From positions 1,054,001 through 1,118,000 of the forward strand of contig JBAJFE010000009.1 of the NCBI GenBank assembly GCA_037903355.1: a stretch of 64,000 nt of DNA. The letters run 5' to 3'. Shown here one piece after another: positions 21,538 through 36,500 of this stretch. Source of the DNA: Trichuris trichiura (lineage: Eukaryota; Nematoda; Enoplea; Trichinellida; Trichuridae). Under the pieces are notes generated by a model. The model saw only the letters and a program-made list of their open reading frames with translations, had not been told where the DNA came from and made no database searches. Every line of letters begins with the position of its first letter. Within the stretch, counting starts at the first letter, position 1. A program made the position numbers and the translations under genes.

Positions 21538-24500
21538 TCATTTTTTGACCAAGCTAGAACAAGGACTGTCATCGTGGTCTGAGCACGAGTCCAAAGCGTA
21601 TTCGTAGTCCGTATCGTCTAGACGACAAATCACCCGTGGAACTGACGCCGTCTCATCGTCAGTATTCGTATCGGTGTGACGTCCAAACGTCGGATATCCC
21701 GTATTGCCCACTGTACTGGCCCAGTCCGAATAGTCCCAAATAAACGCTGCAAAGGGGCTACATCAACATAACTTTTTTTTGCTCTTTTACAAATATAAGT
21801 CAGCGCTACGAACTGCAGCTATTGCCAACTATATTTTCACTTCAAAAATTAACAAACTTACATGACGATCCTTCGCCGTTAGCACGACCCGTACCATGTT
21901 CGTCCGCTTTGCTACTTGCTCGATCGTTAACGCCAGCCGAAGTTTCTTGTTCATCGTCTGAATAAGGCATAACTTTTTACATTACTATGAGCAAAGCAAT
22001 AACAGGCATTTAACTGACCATCCAAGCCGGCAAGCTTCTTTAACTTATTCAACGAGTCGACATCCATTTTATTTAGCGCGCTTTTCCAATCTTCCACCTC
22101 GTCCTTGTCTGATGCCTGACCTATTTGCTCCAATTCCTCCGCGGCTGACCCGTAGTTGACAGCCGCTTGCAAAGGACAGCAGACCGGCGAATCAGGTCGA
22201 TCAATAAAGGACAATGGTCGAACTTGCGCCATGGGAAGTCGAACCAGCTTGCCAGACTCGAAGTTACTTGGCCTTTTCTGTCTCTGCGATTGGAAACTTC
22301 GAAAACGAGGAGGCAACGGCGGGGGTCCATTTCCTCCGGGAAAAATGGACATGTTATTGTTGCCCAGGAACGGTTGGTCCAGTAGGATCTCCTCGTTTCT
22401 GGCTCGTTTCACGCGAACCTTTTCGTACCTTTAAAAAAGCACTATAAGCTCACGATCTACCGCGTACGGGAGCAAAGGTACATTAGGCGACGCCTTCTTT
22501 TGCAGACGAGGAAAAATGCTATGCCAAGACCGGCCAAAGCAAGCAGCACAACCAGCACTGTCGCCAGTTCGGTAAGTGTGATGCCAAGTCGACCGGTCGA
22601 TATGTTTGGAATGGTCATGTCGGTTGGAATGTCGCAAAGAATGCCGGTCCAACCGTCGGTACAATTACAAAAATAGGTGCCATCCGGTTTTCCCACGCAA
22701 TATCCTCCATTTGCGCACTGATGCTGCCCGCACTCGCTGCCGTGGCTGAGCCGCTGGTCGCAAGTGGCGCCTGAGTACGAAGTGGTCAAAGTGAGGCGTC
22801 ACCAAGGATAAAAAAGGTAGGCGTACCTGAAAATCCTTCAGGGCATCTACAGTAGGCATTTCCCGCCAACACTTCGCATACACCTCCGTTCAAACAGGGC
22901 TGCGAAAGGCACGGCGACTGCCAGTTTTCGCATCGCTTGCCGAAGTATGGATAAGAGCAAGCGCAGATAAAACTTCCCGCCGGTCCGGGCGAGCAACGGC
23001 CCCCATTCAAACATGGCTTTGCTCTGCACGGGCTTTCAGCGTCGGCGACATCCTGACCATACGGCTTTGCCGGACAATCGCGTCGAATGTTGACAAGTCG
23101 AACGTTGGATGAGGCGGTCAAGATTGGATAAGCATTTCCGTTGAACGTCAATGAATGCATACAACCGACGAAACCGTTTTTCACTTCCCCGCTCGTCTCC
23201 AGCTCGCCGCCCAAGCATATGTAGCTGGCGCGGTTCAAGTTCAAAACGGTGCTTGATCCAAACGCTTCCGCTTTTGCCAAGGCGTTGTCAACGATCAAAG
23301 TAATATGTCGCTGTTTGCGGACAATACGCACTGTGTGCCACAGGTTGTCGGCAGCGAACAATTCGCTACGTACTACGGTCTGACCAGAACCAAGATCAAA
23401 TCGATACTGTACAAAACCATCGCGCAACTTAAAAAAACTGTACGATAAAGAAAGTTTTGAAAATCGTTGAAAGGTCGTGATATTTCAAGCTTTTTCCGTC
23501 TTGGATAAGATTCGTAGGACGATAAGTACACTTACGTCAAGTACTTGATAATCAGTTCGGCCCTTCGAAAATAGAAGAGAACCAAAATGTGCGGATGTTT
23601 TTACGCGAATTGTTAAATTCATGAACGCTTCCAGCGATTGGTCGAGCGGATACCAAACGTAGCTGCTTCCCAAAAAGGTTACGGCAGGTTCTGCGCAAGC
23701 AACGTTATATTTAACTCGGCTATTGAAGTCATGAAGCGCCTACCGCTGCAGCTGGAATTGCGGCAACTTTCGCTGCAGTCCTTTCCATGGCGGCCGGGAA
23801 GGCATTCGCAATGATAGCCGCTGGACAAGTCGTTGGGAACGCATATTGTATGCCTGCCGCAAGGATTTGAAGAACAGACGTTAACCGCCTTTTCGCAACG
23901 GCTTCCTAGAGAAAAAAATACAGCGGTTTGAAAAAAACAAGATAACAAAATTTGCATGTTCAGTTGAACCTTCGAATCCGACGGGGCAATGACACTCCAA
24001 GCTTCTAACAGCTCGAGGAGTGATCAGGCCAAAGGAGGGCGATAGAATGGAGGATATACCCGTTTCGTCTATGACAACCGTCTCCTTACATTGGCCATTG
24101 ACGCAAGGATTGCTGGAGCATCGATCTTGCAAGATTCTGACCTCTCGAGCTCCAATCGATAAAGCCAAATCCTTCATACTCTTGTCGAGACGATCTCTGA
24201 CAAATGCGGGCGTGTAAAATTCTTGCTTCGACTTTTGAAACGCGACAAAAATTTCCAAACTGTCCGGCTGGCTTTGATCCAAGCTGAATATGTGCACGTA
24301 ACGCGGACGCACGCCTACATGCCTGAAAGAGAAAATAGCTCAACGTAGACAGGCGGGCTTCGGCGCAAAAGGTAAATCACTTGGAAATTGAACGCTGGAA
24401 ACGCTTCAAGCCGTGCTCCAACAGTTTGTCAACGTCGACGCCACCAAGCCGTAAAGATACAGCTGACCTGAGCATCTCGTACGTGGCGGACTGTACTTCC

Positions 24501-27500
24501 AACTCGACTACGGCGTTGGAGGTGAACTTGCCGTCCGATACGGCGACTTTTAAAGTATAGTCGCCAACTGGAAGTCCTGCGGCTGCCATCAGCTGACCAT
24601 CGTCCAAGTCCAACGTGACAATGTCGCTAAGCAATGGAGGTGTTTTCAGCCGGTATGTCAGTTTGTCCATCGGGTCTTCGTCGGTGGCGCGAATCTGGCC
24701 AAGCAAACCGCCAGCGAATTCGTCCATGTAGGTCCATAGTTCAGCCTTATAGCTACGGACTACGGGAGGGCGTATACTCCCTTCCACTAAGCGTACATCC
24801 AATTGACATTCGGTGAAGTGTTCACCGTCGCTTACGCGAATCTTAAAAAAGAGGAAGTTTTCCGATTTCGTAAAGCCTCGCCCTTAGAGCCTTATCACCA
24901 TGAGCAAATACTGAGCGTCAGTGAGGTTGGAGGCGGTCACTTTCAGCGCGGCAGTGGGAGTTATTTCAAACATGGAAGAAGCGACCCCCTTTAATTCAAA
25001 CCTAAAAACTCCCGCTGCTTCGCGATCATCCAAATCGGTGACGACAAACTGGTGAACCACGGTCCCACTGGCTACGGGTCGCTGCAAGCAAGACAAGTAA
25101 AACTTAGGGTAAAAAAGTTGGCCGCGAGATGCTCTCTTACCCTCATATAGACTGTATCGTTGCATTTGTCCAACGTGGGCGGATTATCATTCGTATCCAA
25201 AACGGTCACGTGGACGGATGCAAATGCCGATCGACTCGGCAAGCCGAAATCGAATGCTTCAACTTTGAACTCCAAGGAGGCGATCTGAACTTATGCAAAT
25301 TCGAAATGGTACAAAACATACGGGCGAAGGTTTGATTCGTCACCTTTTCCCGATCCAAAGGACGTTTCAAGATTAGCCAGCCGACCTCTGATATGTTGAA
25401 ATGGTCGTGCACAGCTTGCTGAGAAGATAGCAGCCTATAGCCAACGCGGCCATTTCGACCCGTATCTTGATCCGTGGCTGCGCAATGGATCACTAAGGTA
25501 CCGGCAGCAGCGTTTTCCATCACTTCCGCGTTATAGGAGTTCTCCGTGAAAACTGGGCTGTGATCGTTCACATCAATAACCTCAACGCGGACGGTAGTCT
25601 TGCTGGACAATGGAGGAGAGCCTTTGTCAGTTGCTTGAACTAACAGTTCGTACTCAGACTGCTTTGCAGCGTCCAGCGAGCCGCTTACCCTCACGCTTCC
25701 TGACAAAAGGAATAAATATGCATCACCGCGAGGTGGCATATATGCAAAAATGGTTACCAGTGACTTCATCAATCGTAAATGGAAGTGGACCAAGCGAGGA
25801 TGGCAACAAGGAATATCCGACTTGCGCATTAACCCCTTCGTCTAGGCTGAAAGCCTCAACCCGAAGAACCTCCATTCCATCGCTCGCATTTTCGGGGATC
25901 TGTCCATTGTATTGATGCTGAGTGAACACGGGCGGGTTATCATTGACGTCCAGAACAACAACTCTTATCAAAGCGTTTGACGAAAGGGGCTGAACTCCAT
26001 TGTCGCTTGCTTGCACGTTGAGAGTATAGTTGGGCTTCTCCTCGCGATCCAAAGGTTTCGTCAAGAAAACATCTCCAGTAGTTTCGTTTAGCAAGAAAAG
26101 GTCTCCAAAATTATCTAGCATACTGTACGAAACGGTACCAGCCTCACCTGAAAATCCTTATTTTTTAAAATCGGCAGTCAAAGCGGAAAAATGACGCCTA
26201 ACCCAAGTCGTAATCAACGGCGTGAACGCGCAACAAGTATTTCGGGTAGGAAGTGTTTTCATGCTCGACGATGGAGACTTCGTATTGTTCACTAGTAAAA
26301 AGTGGCCGGTTGTCGTTCACGTCGCTCACCGTGACTACAAACGAAGTGAAGCAGCTGTCCAACGCGTCGCAGGCTTTATAGAGCGCGCGGAAGTAGTGCT
26401 GCGAGGCGGTTTCACGATCCAACTTCTCAGCAAGGACAATAGAACCTGTTAAAGAAACTGAATACATTGCGACGCTGCAAGGCCTTACAAAGCAAATGAC
26501 TTTACTAGCAGCCGCCGGCGAGCAGATATAGTCGAAATTCTTACCGTTGAAAAATTTAAATTTCTTGCTCCCTTCGATAAGCGCATGTTCACTGACGGTC
26601 CAAGAGAAATTAAAAATCGCTTCATTCAAAAGCCAGTCTTCGCTCAACGTAAGGTGCGCAACTTCCTGAACAAAACAAGACGTAAATGTTAGATAAGGTG
26701 AACGTTTCGTCTACTTTTTCGCACTGGCAATCTACGACCGCGGACTTTACTATGTTAATGCGGACATTTGTCGTATCCGTAAATTTTCCGTCGCTAACCA
26801 ATATAAGCAGGTCGAAATGGTCCCAATTGGCTTTAGGGATTGCTCGAGCCAACAGTAGGCCGAATGAGTCGCTCCCGTTCAATCCCGTCAGGCTGAACAT
26901 TCCTACAAGAACAGCAAGTAGGAAAAAACGTTAAGCGTTGATAACATTATGCGAACGTACTTAAAGCGTTTCCGCGAATAATGTAATACTTGAGATGATG
27001 GTTCGAAAAAGGCTCGTCGGGGTCGACGGCTCGAATGGTGCCAATCAAATCGTTAGCGGAAGCCTCTTCGGCTAAGTGAAACTGATAAGATTTGTTTTCA
27101 AAAATGGGCGCCTTATCGTTCACTCCGAGAATGTCTATTTCCACGGCTAAATTGGAACTAAGAGAAGGACTGCCCGCGTCTTTTGCAGTAACGGTAAAAT
27201 GATAAAAGCCGTTTGTTTCTCTATCCAACTGTTGCTTGGTGACCAGCCAATTGCCAATGATTTTAAAAGGTAAATTCAAGTCGTTCAAACGGTAGGAAAC
27301 AAGGCCGGCGTCTCCTTCGTCTGGATCGGACGCTTGCAGGCGAACAATTCGATATCCCACCGGAGCATCTTCGGCTACGGCGAGCTTCAGCTTTTCTCCA
27401 CCGAAATTCGGCGCATTGTCGTTGACGTCCAGCACGGTTACACCGACGAGAACCATGGACATCCAAGCTCCAACTTCGCGGTTAGTGTGAAAATATACGT

Positions 27501-30500
27501 AAAACCAAAAACGCGACCGCAGCTCTCGATCCAACGGTTCCGCTATGGATACAGTCCCATTGGGGACAACTTGTACAACGCGGCCAACATACACATCCGC
27601 TGGTTTAACAATTCTGACAAGCAAATCTGAGAATGGGTCGAAACGAACGCGACCAAATGGGGTACCAACAGGGGCAGCCTCCGACACTCTCATCTCAAGC
27701 GACAGAGTGTCCCTCCCTATGGAGCCCCGTCGAGCAACGTCGGGCGAAACATAAATGGAAACTGTAGCTGTACAATGGTGGATTTCGCTATCCGTGGCAA
27801 CGACTGAGAAAAAGCTGTACCGAAAATGGAAGGAATGCACTATTGGGTTTAATTGCACACGAGCAACCAACTAACCGAAGTTGCTTAGGTTCCTGCGAAG
27901 GCGAACAACTCCGGAAGTCGCGTCGATTTCAAAATGCCTATCGGCCTCTTTGAACCGTCTGCTCATTTTGATGCTGTACTCCACTTTGTCCATAGGATCT
28001 TCGTCGAGCGCGAGCAGCTGCAAGAAATGCGAGGTGAGCCGCTTAAGAAGTAGAAAGTCGGAAAAGTATTCAAAAAATGTTACGCAACAGCTGCCGACAA
28101 TGTCGCGTTCTAACTTAACACAGTTTGACTCAACACTTCCGCTATCGTCTTCTCTAAACCAGCAAGAATATAAATGATACTGAAGCAACTTAATCAGATG
28201 AATAAAAAATGAAATAGGAACTAAACAAAAGAAACTAAGTAAACATAAAGCAAAAAGAAATAAAACAACTGCAGGAGAAAGATGAAATTAATGAGAAATT
28301 GAAATGGAATAAATAAAATAAAATATATAAATTAATGACTTCGGATTTCTTCTTTTCTGATACTTAACTTGCCGTCGCAAACCGAAAAACAGATTTTCGA
28401 GACCTCTTACGAATAATTTTACTTAGCTTCTCTGTTGCTACAACTATGTTTTGTTGATTTTCACTTCGTTTTTGTTTACTGATATTTTCAATTTTATTTC
28501 ATTTCATTACATTATCTCAGCATTGTTTTGTTCTTTCTGAATTAGCTTTACTTGCAGGTGACTCGAAGTTTTTCTCGCAGTGAAAGATTGCATTTTATCT
28601 GTTTAAGCTCGCGCGTTCTTCCCATCCTCAAATTAATAACTAATTTTTCCTGTCCAGCGCAAGAACTGCCCTGAAACCTTCGCTTAACGAAAAGGATTTA
28701 ACTGCAAGAGTAACTTTTTATTTATTACGAAAGCTACTCAAGCACTGTTAAAAAATTGGGCTTAAAAATCTTATATATCAACAAAATAAACGAACAGTCC
28801 AACGAGCTGTCAACAGGTAGCTGAACTGCTTTGTACCTACGCAATAGTTCCTCATTTAATACAGTACTGTAGAAAAACAACTTATTATCTTATTCTATTG
28901 TGCGTATGCCTGATAGGAATATAAAACAAAAAAATTAGCAGCTCGATAATTGCACGACTAATAAAGTGGAGGCATTTTAAATTAGCATAAATAATCTTAG
29001 AGAAGTAATTACTCTTTCAAGCAAGATGCGTAACCTTTTGGTACGAGACAGTGAAGCTTCGTGTGAAGTACGTCAGGTGGTCGCTACGTAAGAAGTCCCT
29101 TTGTGATATTTAATAATTTTAACCTCAGAGCTTCTGCCGTAACGAACACATTACATACTTGACACTCCAAGCAGAATATACATACACCGAAGGTATTTTT
29201 TTACCTGTAACAATGCAGTGCCCGGTGGATCATCAACGGAGACGGTGCATTCAAATTTTGACGCAACAAAAACTGGTTTGTGATCGTTCTGGTTCAACAC
29301 ATTTACGACAATATGTGCTGTGGAAACAATCCCTTCGGCGGTTTTGGCGCCAACAATCAAATCGTGGTTTTTGGATACTTCGTAATCAAGCGGTTCCTTT
29401 AACGAGACGAGACCTGAAGAATAAGCGGCTACATCGAAAAGCAGTGAGAAACGGTCCGGAAATGAATTGCCTGTATCTTGATGAACGTACAGCCATTCCA
29501 AGTCGCCTAGCAAAGCTTCGTGGACTACCGGAACTGCTGAGCTCATCTCCGCTGACGTCAGCACAGATCCGACTATCGCCGATTCCGGCACGGATACTTC
29601 GATAACGCGTTCCTTGTAGGCGGGTCGGCCTTCGCTTGGCCTCACTATTTGCATCAGCAGATCGCAACTGCTACTGAACAATCCGTCGTCAACGACCAAC
29701 TTTAATTTATAATTTGACCGTTGCGCGCCAAGCAACGAACGGTTGACAGTTAGAACGGCTGAAAAATTTTCTAAATTCAATCCCCAACAAGTCGTATACA
29801 ACAATGGTCACACCTTCGTCCGGATCGAGGGAAAACAGATTTTCCGAATTCAACCCATTCAACGTGTACTTCAATTTTCCCTGACTGACCGTGTCCGCGT
29901 CTCGAGCAAGAAAGATGCCCAGAACTTGACCGGCAGGCAAATCGCCGGGTACAGACAACGTATAGGTGGAAGACTCGAAAAATGGAGCGTTGTTGTTTAC
30001 ATCTTCAACTGAAACTTCCACTATGGCAAAGCCTAAGAGCTCCGGTACGCCCGCGTCTGAGCATTCAACTTCGATCTTGTAAGCTTGGACAAGGTCGAAG
30101 TCCAATGCGCCCGCAAGGATTAAAGACCCGTTCAGAGGGTCCAATCGAAACAAATAATCTGCCGACGGGGTTACTCGACGAATCCTATAGCGCAGTTTTG
30201 CATTATCGCCTATATCGCCATCGGTGGCTATCAATGTGGTTAATAAGCGCCCGCGACGCGAGTCTTCCGGCACAGTCACATTGTAGACAGAACGAGTGAA
30301 TATGGGAGGATTGTCGTTCACGTCCGAAATGTCCACAAACACTTTAGCTGTGTCGTACATATTCAAATTTTCATCGCTCAACTGGACATGCAAAGTAAAG
30401 TTCGACTGCATCTCGCGGTCCAGAAGCTTCTGGGGGCGAATACTGCCTAAAAAGCGGGTGTCGGTGCATTATAGCCATCCGAAAGTAACACTTTTTACCT

Positions 30501-33500
30501 AAGCTTTCGTCGATCACGAAATGCTGGCCATCATTGCCACTTATGATGACGAAATGGGCCTTCGGAAGGACGCTTGCAACGCTCAAGCGCGCAATGGTCT
30601 TGTTCAGCATAGATCCGCCTTCAGGGACGGATATACTATAGGTGGGAGAGGAAAAACGGAAAGTGCCTTTGTCCAAAAACACTACAGTTAACAGGGTCGA
30701 AGCTGACAGTGACGGAATTCCTGAATAATCATAAAAATAATTTGCATAACGAACACCTGGCGATGGAAAATACCATGGTCGCGCGCTATCACTGTAATGT
30801 TTAGCTGAGATAAAGAGCTGTAATGGGCAGCTGCCTTTTTCAGCGAAACTTCTCCGCTTGTAGAATTTAACAGGAACGGCGCATCGGCGGAATTCAATTC
30901 CGAGGCTTCATACGAGACGACGGAATTTCTTCCTTCGTCCAAGTCAACCGCTTCAACAATGCCCAAAAGGGTGCCTGACTGGTAATGACGGTGGACCACA
31001 AAGTTGTACGGAGAATTCAAGAAAACCGGCGGACAATCATTGACGTCCTTCACTTGCACCGTTACGACGCACTGGGCAATGGGACGCGCGTCTTCGAAGT
31101 TGACCACCTGTACGATTAATGTATGCATGTTTTGAGCCTCCCTATCCAACGGGACGCCGTTAAAGGAAAGCAGCCCGGTGTTGGAATTGATAACAAAGTA
31201 TGACTTTCCATTGAGTAACAAAAAGTATACGGCAGCCGATGGGCGCTTCTTCAACTTGACAAGCAGTAAGGACTCTGGCCTGCGAGAATTTTCCGTCACG
31301 CTGGAAATATAAACACTTTCGGCGCATTTCACAGCTCCCGGGAGCGAAGGTGAAATTTGAATCTGCAATGCATAAATACAAACAATTAGTCGAAGTTCCC
31401 GCTTGCGTCAGCGGCTCTCGAACCTGAACATCCGTTTCGCTACTGTGGGAACCATCGCTAACCGCAGCTTTCAATTTGTACAACGTTGGCGAAGGGTCCG
31501 CTCTGGCTAATGTCACTTCCCCGGTCTCGCTGTCCACTTTGAACGTTCCATTTCCGTCGGAGAGGAGAGAAAAGCGCAAGTCGTCTCCATCCGGGTCTTT
31601 TGCGCTTAGGCGCAAAGCCGGCACGCCAGGCGCCGTTGGTAGGTGTACGACGGCTTGGAAAAGTTCTTTAACAAACTTTGGCGGATTGTCGTTCGAATCT
31701 TCAATCCGCACTACAACCATGGCTGGCGATCTGGATTGCAAGCCAGAATCGGATACGTCGGTAGCCATAACGTGGAAAACTATTTGGGGAAACTTCTCGC
31801 GGTCCAAAGAGGTCGCGGCAAGCACTGCGCCCGTAAATTGATCAACAATGAACAATTCCTTCGCCCAAGGTTCAACAATACGGAAGTTGTATCTGACCGA
31901 TTGGTTGGCGAGTGGACCGTGTGCAGTTAGCAATAACGGCTCGCCTTCTATGGCCTTCACTATTGCCCTTTCCGGGTTGTTTTCCTTAATATATCCCTGA
32001 AAAACGTAATAAGAATTAAAAATAATCATGAAACAAAAAAAGAACAACGATCTTACGTAGTAAACGCTTTTGCCAAATTGAATCGATCGTGGAGTAGACG
32101 GCATCACTGTTACAACAATAGTGGCGATATCCTCGCGGTCCAAAACGCTCCGTGCGATCAACCGCATCTCGAAATGGCTTTGATTCGAGGCGTCCAATGA
32201 GTTCTTCAAAGTGACGCAACCGGAAAGGCCGTTCACTTCGAAAGTGCCGCTTGAATCGTTAAGGAAATAGTGGACGTATCCGCTGCCTTCCGCCTGCATT
32301 GTCAACACAGGATTGCCAATTGGGGTTCGTTCGTAAAGCTGCAAAAGCAAAAGGCAACGTATAGCATTATATATTGTTTGAAATTTTAAAAAAAAGCAAC
32401 AAACCTGAACATAGCGAATTTTGGCGGGAAATCGGGCGTACTCCTGGGAATTGGCCGAAATTGAAACCTTCAGCTCGGCCGTATCCGTTAGCGAGGGATT
32501 CGCTTTGCTCGACACGACGACGGTAAGAAAATGTTCAGTGGCAACCGAATGCAAATCTCTGCGCGTTGTGACCATGCCGGTTGTAGGATGTATCTCAAAC
32601 ACGTTTGGTTCATCGCCTGCAAAAACAGCCAGTAGAAAAAAGACGGTCCTTTTTTTATAAAAAAATACCTGAAGACAGAGCATAGGACAACAGGCTCTTT
32701 GAGGATGTGTTTGCATCGTAGGCGGCCATTTGAATTACTGGATGGCCAACCGGAGTCGACTGAGGGATTTTCACTTCGTATGAGCGCTGAGGAAATCTAG
32801 GCGGACTGTCCGCCCTAATAACCTGCAAGAAATAAATACAGTTCGCCGCAGACTGACGAGCTTATAAAGCAAAAAAACCTCGACGTGAACAAAAGCGCAG
32901 GTTTTCATATGATAACTGCGTGCTTCTACCATCAGGAGATATCGCTTGGTAGTACCAGTATCCAACGGTTCCGCAAGCAGTATGTCCCCTGAGGCGCCAT
33001 CAACCTGGAAAACAACACTTTTCGCCTAAGGTGGAAAATAGAGCAAGTCTATACAATAAATTTTGAAGAGCCATCAAAGGAGTTGACCAACGAATACGTG
33101 ATAATGCCAGTGTCGTTTGGTTTGATGCTGTCCCTAAGGCTAACAATGACCGAATCCAACGTAGCATTCGCGGAAATTTGCACAAAGTAGTTTTCTTTCT
33201 CAAGAACTGGTCGTTGATATTTTCGATTATTGAACACCAGCGTGATCTGAAGTGGTAGTAAGGCGACGAAGCGTAAAGAAAAAAACGGTGAAGAAAGCCA
33301 AAACGGCATACCACGCCATCTGCAATGTCGATGCCGTCAGTGACGAAAAACGAGACGTTGTAAGTGATGTCTTCTGCATGTTTAATGAGATAGACTATTC
33401 CAGAGTCAACAGCAAGCGATATATGGCCTCTATTGTCGTCTGAAAAGTTTCGAACGCATGAATGGTATTTCATAAGTTTTGCGTGTCTAAGCGAAGTTCA

Positions 33501-36500
33501 TTCCTTTTATGAGTCCTGTTTAATACCGCGTAAGCCCAATTCACTGAGAAAAAAACTTTCAGCACTACTGTAGGAAATTAACGCGTTTAATTCTATCCCT
33601 TCAGACGAACTTCCAAAAACTATGCCTTTTCTCAAATTTCCAACCCACCATACGCAACGAGTATTTGTATTAAATTTTTCTTTCTTTTTTTGCGATGCAG
33701 GATGCCGTTCACACGAAAACGTCAACAAAAGAGCTTTCCAATCAAACATAGGGTGGCCAGGAACGGGATCAGAGGAATCTCAAACCCCCACCTTTGTAAA
33801 ATGTAAATAAAACAAACAAAAATGCCCACAAATGCACGAAAATAAAAACAACCTTGTTATCATCATTACTAAACACCGAATTTAATGTAACTACTTTACA
33901 GTCCTCCATCCTGGGCATCATCCCATTAAGCTCTTCTATCCTGGGCATCAAGTATTCACTTTAGACCTTTCAAAGCTGAGCATCAAGTTTTAACTTTAAC
34001 TCTACCGAGTCTTTAACTTTAACTCTAGAAACCTGAGAATCAAATTTTTACTTTAACCTCTTCAAGCTTGAGCATAAAGTTTTTACTTTAAACTTTTCAG
34101 GCCTGCGCGTCAGGTTTTTACTTTAAAGTTTACAGACCTGAGCATTAACTTTTTACTTTAACCTCTTCCGTCCTGATCATCAACTTTTTACTTCAAACTC
34201 TAAAGCCAGTGCATCAAGTTATTGCTTTAAACTCTTCTGTCCTGAGCATCAAGCTTTTTTTAAAACTTTTCCGTCATGTGCATAAGTCTTTTACTTTAAA
34301 CTCTTCAAACCTGAGCGTCAAGTTTTCACTTTAAACTTTTCTCCCTCCCCCTGAGCATCAAGTTTCTACTTTAAACTTTTCAAGCCTGAGCATCAAGTTA
34401 TTCCTCTAAACTCCTCGGTCCTGAGCATCAAATTTTTACTTTGAACTGCTCGAACCTGAGCGTCAGGTTTTTACTTTAAACTCTTCAAACCTGAGAATCA
34501 AATTTTTACTTTAAACTCTTCCGTTATGAGAATCGAATTTTTACTTTAAACTCTTCCGTCCGGAGCATCAAGTTATTACATTAAACTCTTCCGTCCTGAG
34601 CATCAGCTTTTTACTTTAAACCCTTCAAACCTGAGCATCAAGATTTACTTGGCACTCTACTGTCCTGAGCATCAACTTTTTACTTTAAACTTTTCCACCC
34701 TGAGCATTAAGTTTTTACTTTAAACCTTTCAAGCCTGAGCATCTAATTTTTAATTTAAACTTTTCGAGCCTGAGCATCAAGTTTTTACTTTAAACTCTTC
34801 CGTCCTGTGCATCAAATTGTTACTTTAAACTGTTTGAACCTGAGCAATACGGTTCGAGGCAAAAGAAGCTTACACTTAAAATACTGTAATTGCCTTACTA
34901 CTTCTGTTACATTTACAGAACTATGGAAAAGTTTTTACTACGTGTAGCTTTCAGATCGAATCGGTTTCCAAAGTTTCTGTTCGACACAAGTACGACGGTT
35001 AAAAAAATAAAAGACACTCGTTATGAAAGAGCTACTTCTTCAATGGCTTTATTATTAAAATCAAATTAAATTAAAAGAGAACGATTATCATAAAACCTAA
35101 CCAAATTCAACGAAAGAAACGTACTAGAAAGCACAGCGGGTAAAAAGTAATTTTCTGGAAATAAAATGAGTGCTCAGCTGCCGTAAAAAGAATTTATAAA
35201 CAAATAATACCTTCCGCTGCCGAGGAATTTATAATTGAAACGGAAAGGTGAAGAAAGTTATCACAAAGGAAAAAATAACTGTCACGAATAATCATATATG
35301 TTCTCATTGGTATTTTGCTTTTCTGACACAAGCGCGTATCCCGTCTTCAGCAGTAACGAGTCTTCGCGATAGCTGAAGACAGGACAGGCTTGACACTCGA
35401 AATTATAAAAAATGTATGCTTTTTTAAACCGCTTTATGTCGTCTGGCAGACAAAAAGTTACTGTGATACATGAACTTTTGACTATACAAACCAACCCCTG
35501 CAGAAATTTAAATATTTCAACTTTAAGAGCTTGTGTACCACAGTTAGCTTGAAGTAAATAACAACATACCTTTCAAATAAAACCATAACTGATCATTGTC
35601 TGGATCTGACGCATCGATTTTGGCAAAATCAGACCCAAGCTTTTCATACTTATCGATCAGTAGGACAATATGCGATTTAGCAAGAATTGGTACATGGTTT
35701 GGCGAATGAATGGGAACAGGAAAAAACTTCAACCTGACTGCCGCTTCACTTTTCAAAGGTGGTTCGCCTAAGTCGCACGCATCAACCTGGAACGACACAA
35801 CGACAACTTGACTATGTCACAATTCCATGGAAAAGAGAACAAAGTTACCACTATGCTAAGAACGGTGGAACCTGGAATTGGTTTTAGGCAGAACAAGTCT
35901 CCAGTATTCTCGTCAATACGAATAGAGGCAATATTTTCTTCGTCGCTGCTTAGCGAATAGCGAACAGTGCCGTTTAAGCCGGCATCTTTATCAAAAGCGG
36001 ATATTCTTGAAAATAGAATGCGAATTTTAAACTTTGTTTAAGCCGACTTTCCAAACCTATACCTGCACAAGTATTGTCCCTCTTTGGAGCACGCAGGAAC
36101 ATCAAATTGATCCAACGACAAGAATTGGGGGCTGTGATCATTTTCATCCATTATCTCCACCAGTACAGATACGCTTGATGACAATGGAGGAATCCCACTG
36201 TCTGTGATCTCCACCTGAACATTTACGAAATGCATACGCTGTTAAGCGACGTAAAGCGGGTTTTTAAGAACTTCGAAAAATAGCAATAAAATAATAGTAA
36301 TATTATTCAACGCAGGCTCTTTGTAGTGTATGACAGCCCACATATAGCACATATTGTACTAGTGGAGCCGACAGCTTGATATCTCCACCATTTCTTACAA
36401 CCACGAAACAAACGCGATTGCCTTTACTGGTGGAATGCTAAGCGTCAACTCAAACGTTTCTTCGCAAATTAGCATGTTAACATTTTTTCTGGTCAGAAAA

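Noticed and set aside
33899..34855. CRISPR-like appearance of the 35-base repeat array
   Set aside because: Copies are contiguous and imperfect with no unique spacers, and the array lies in an intron of an animal gene.
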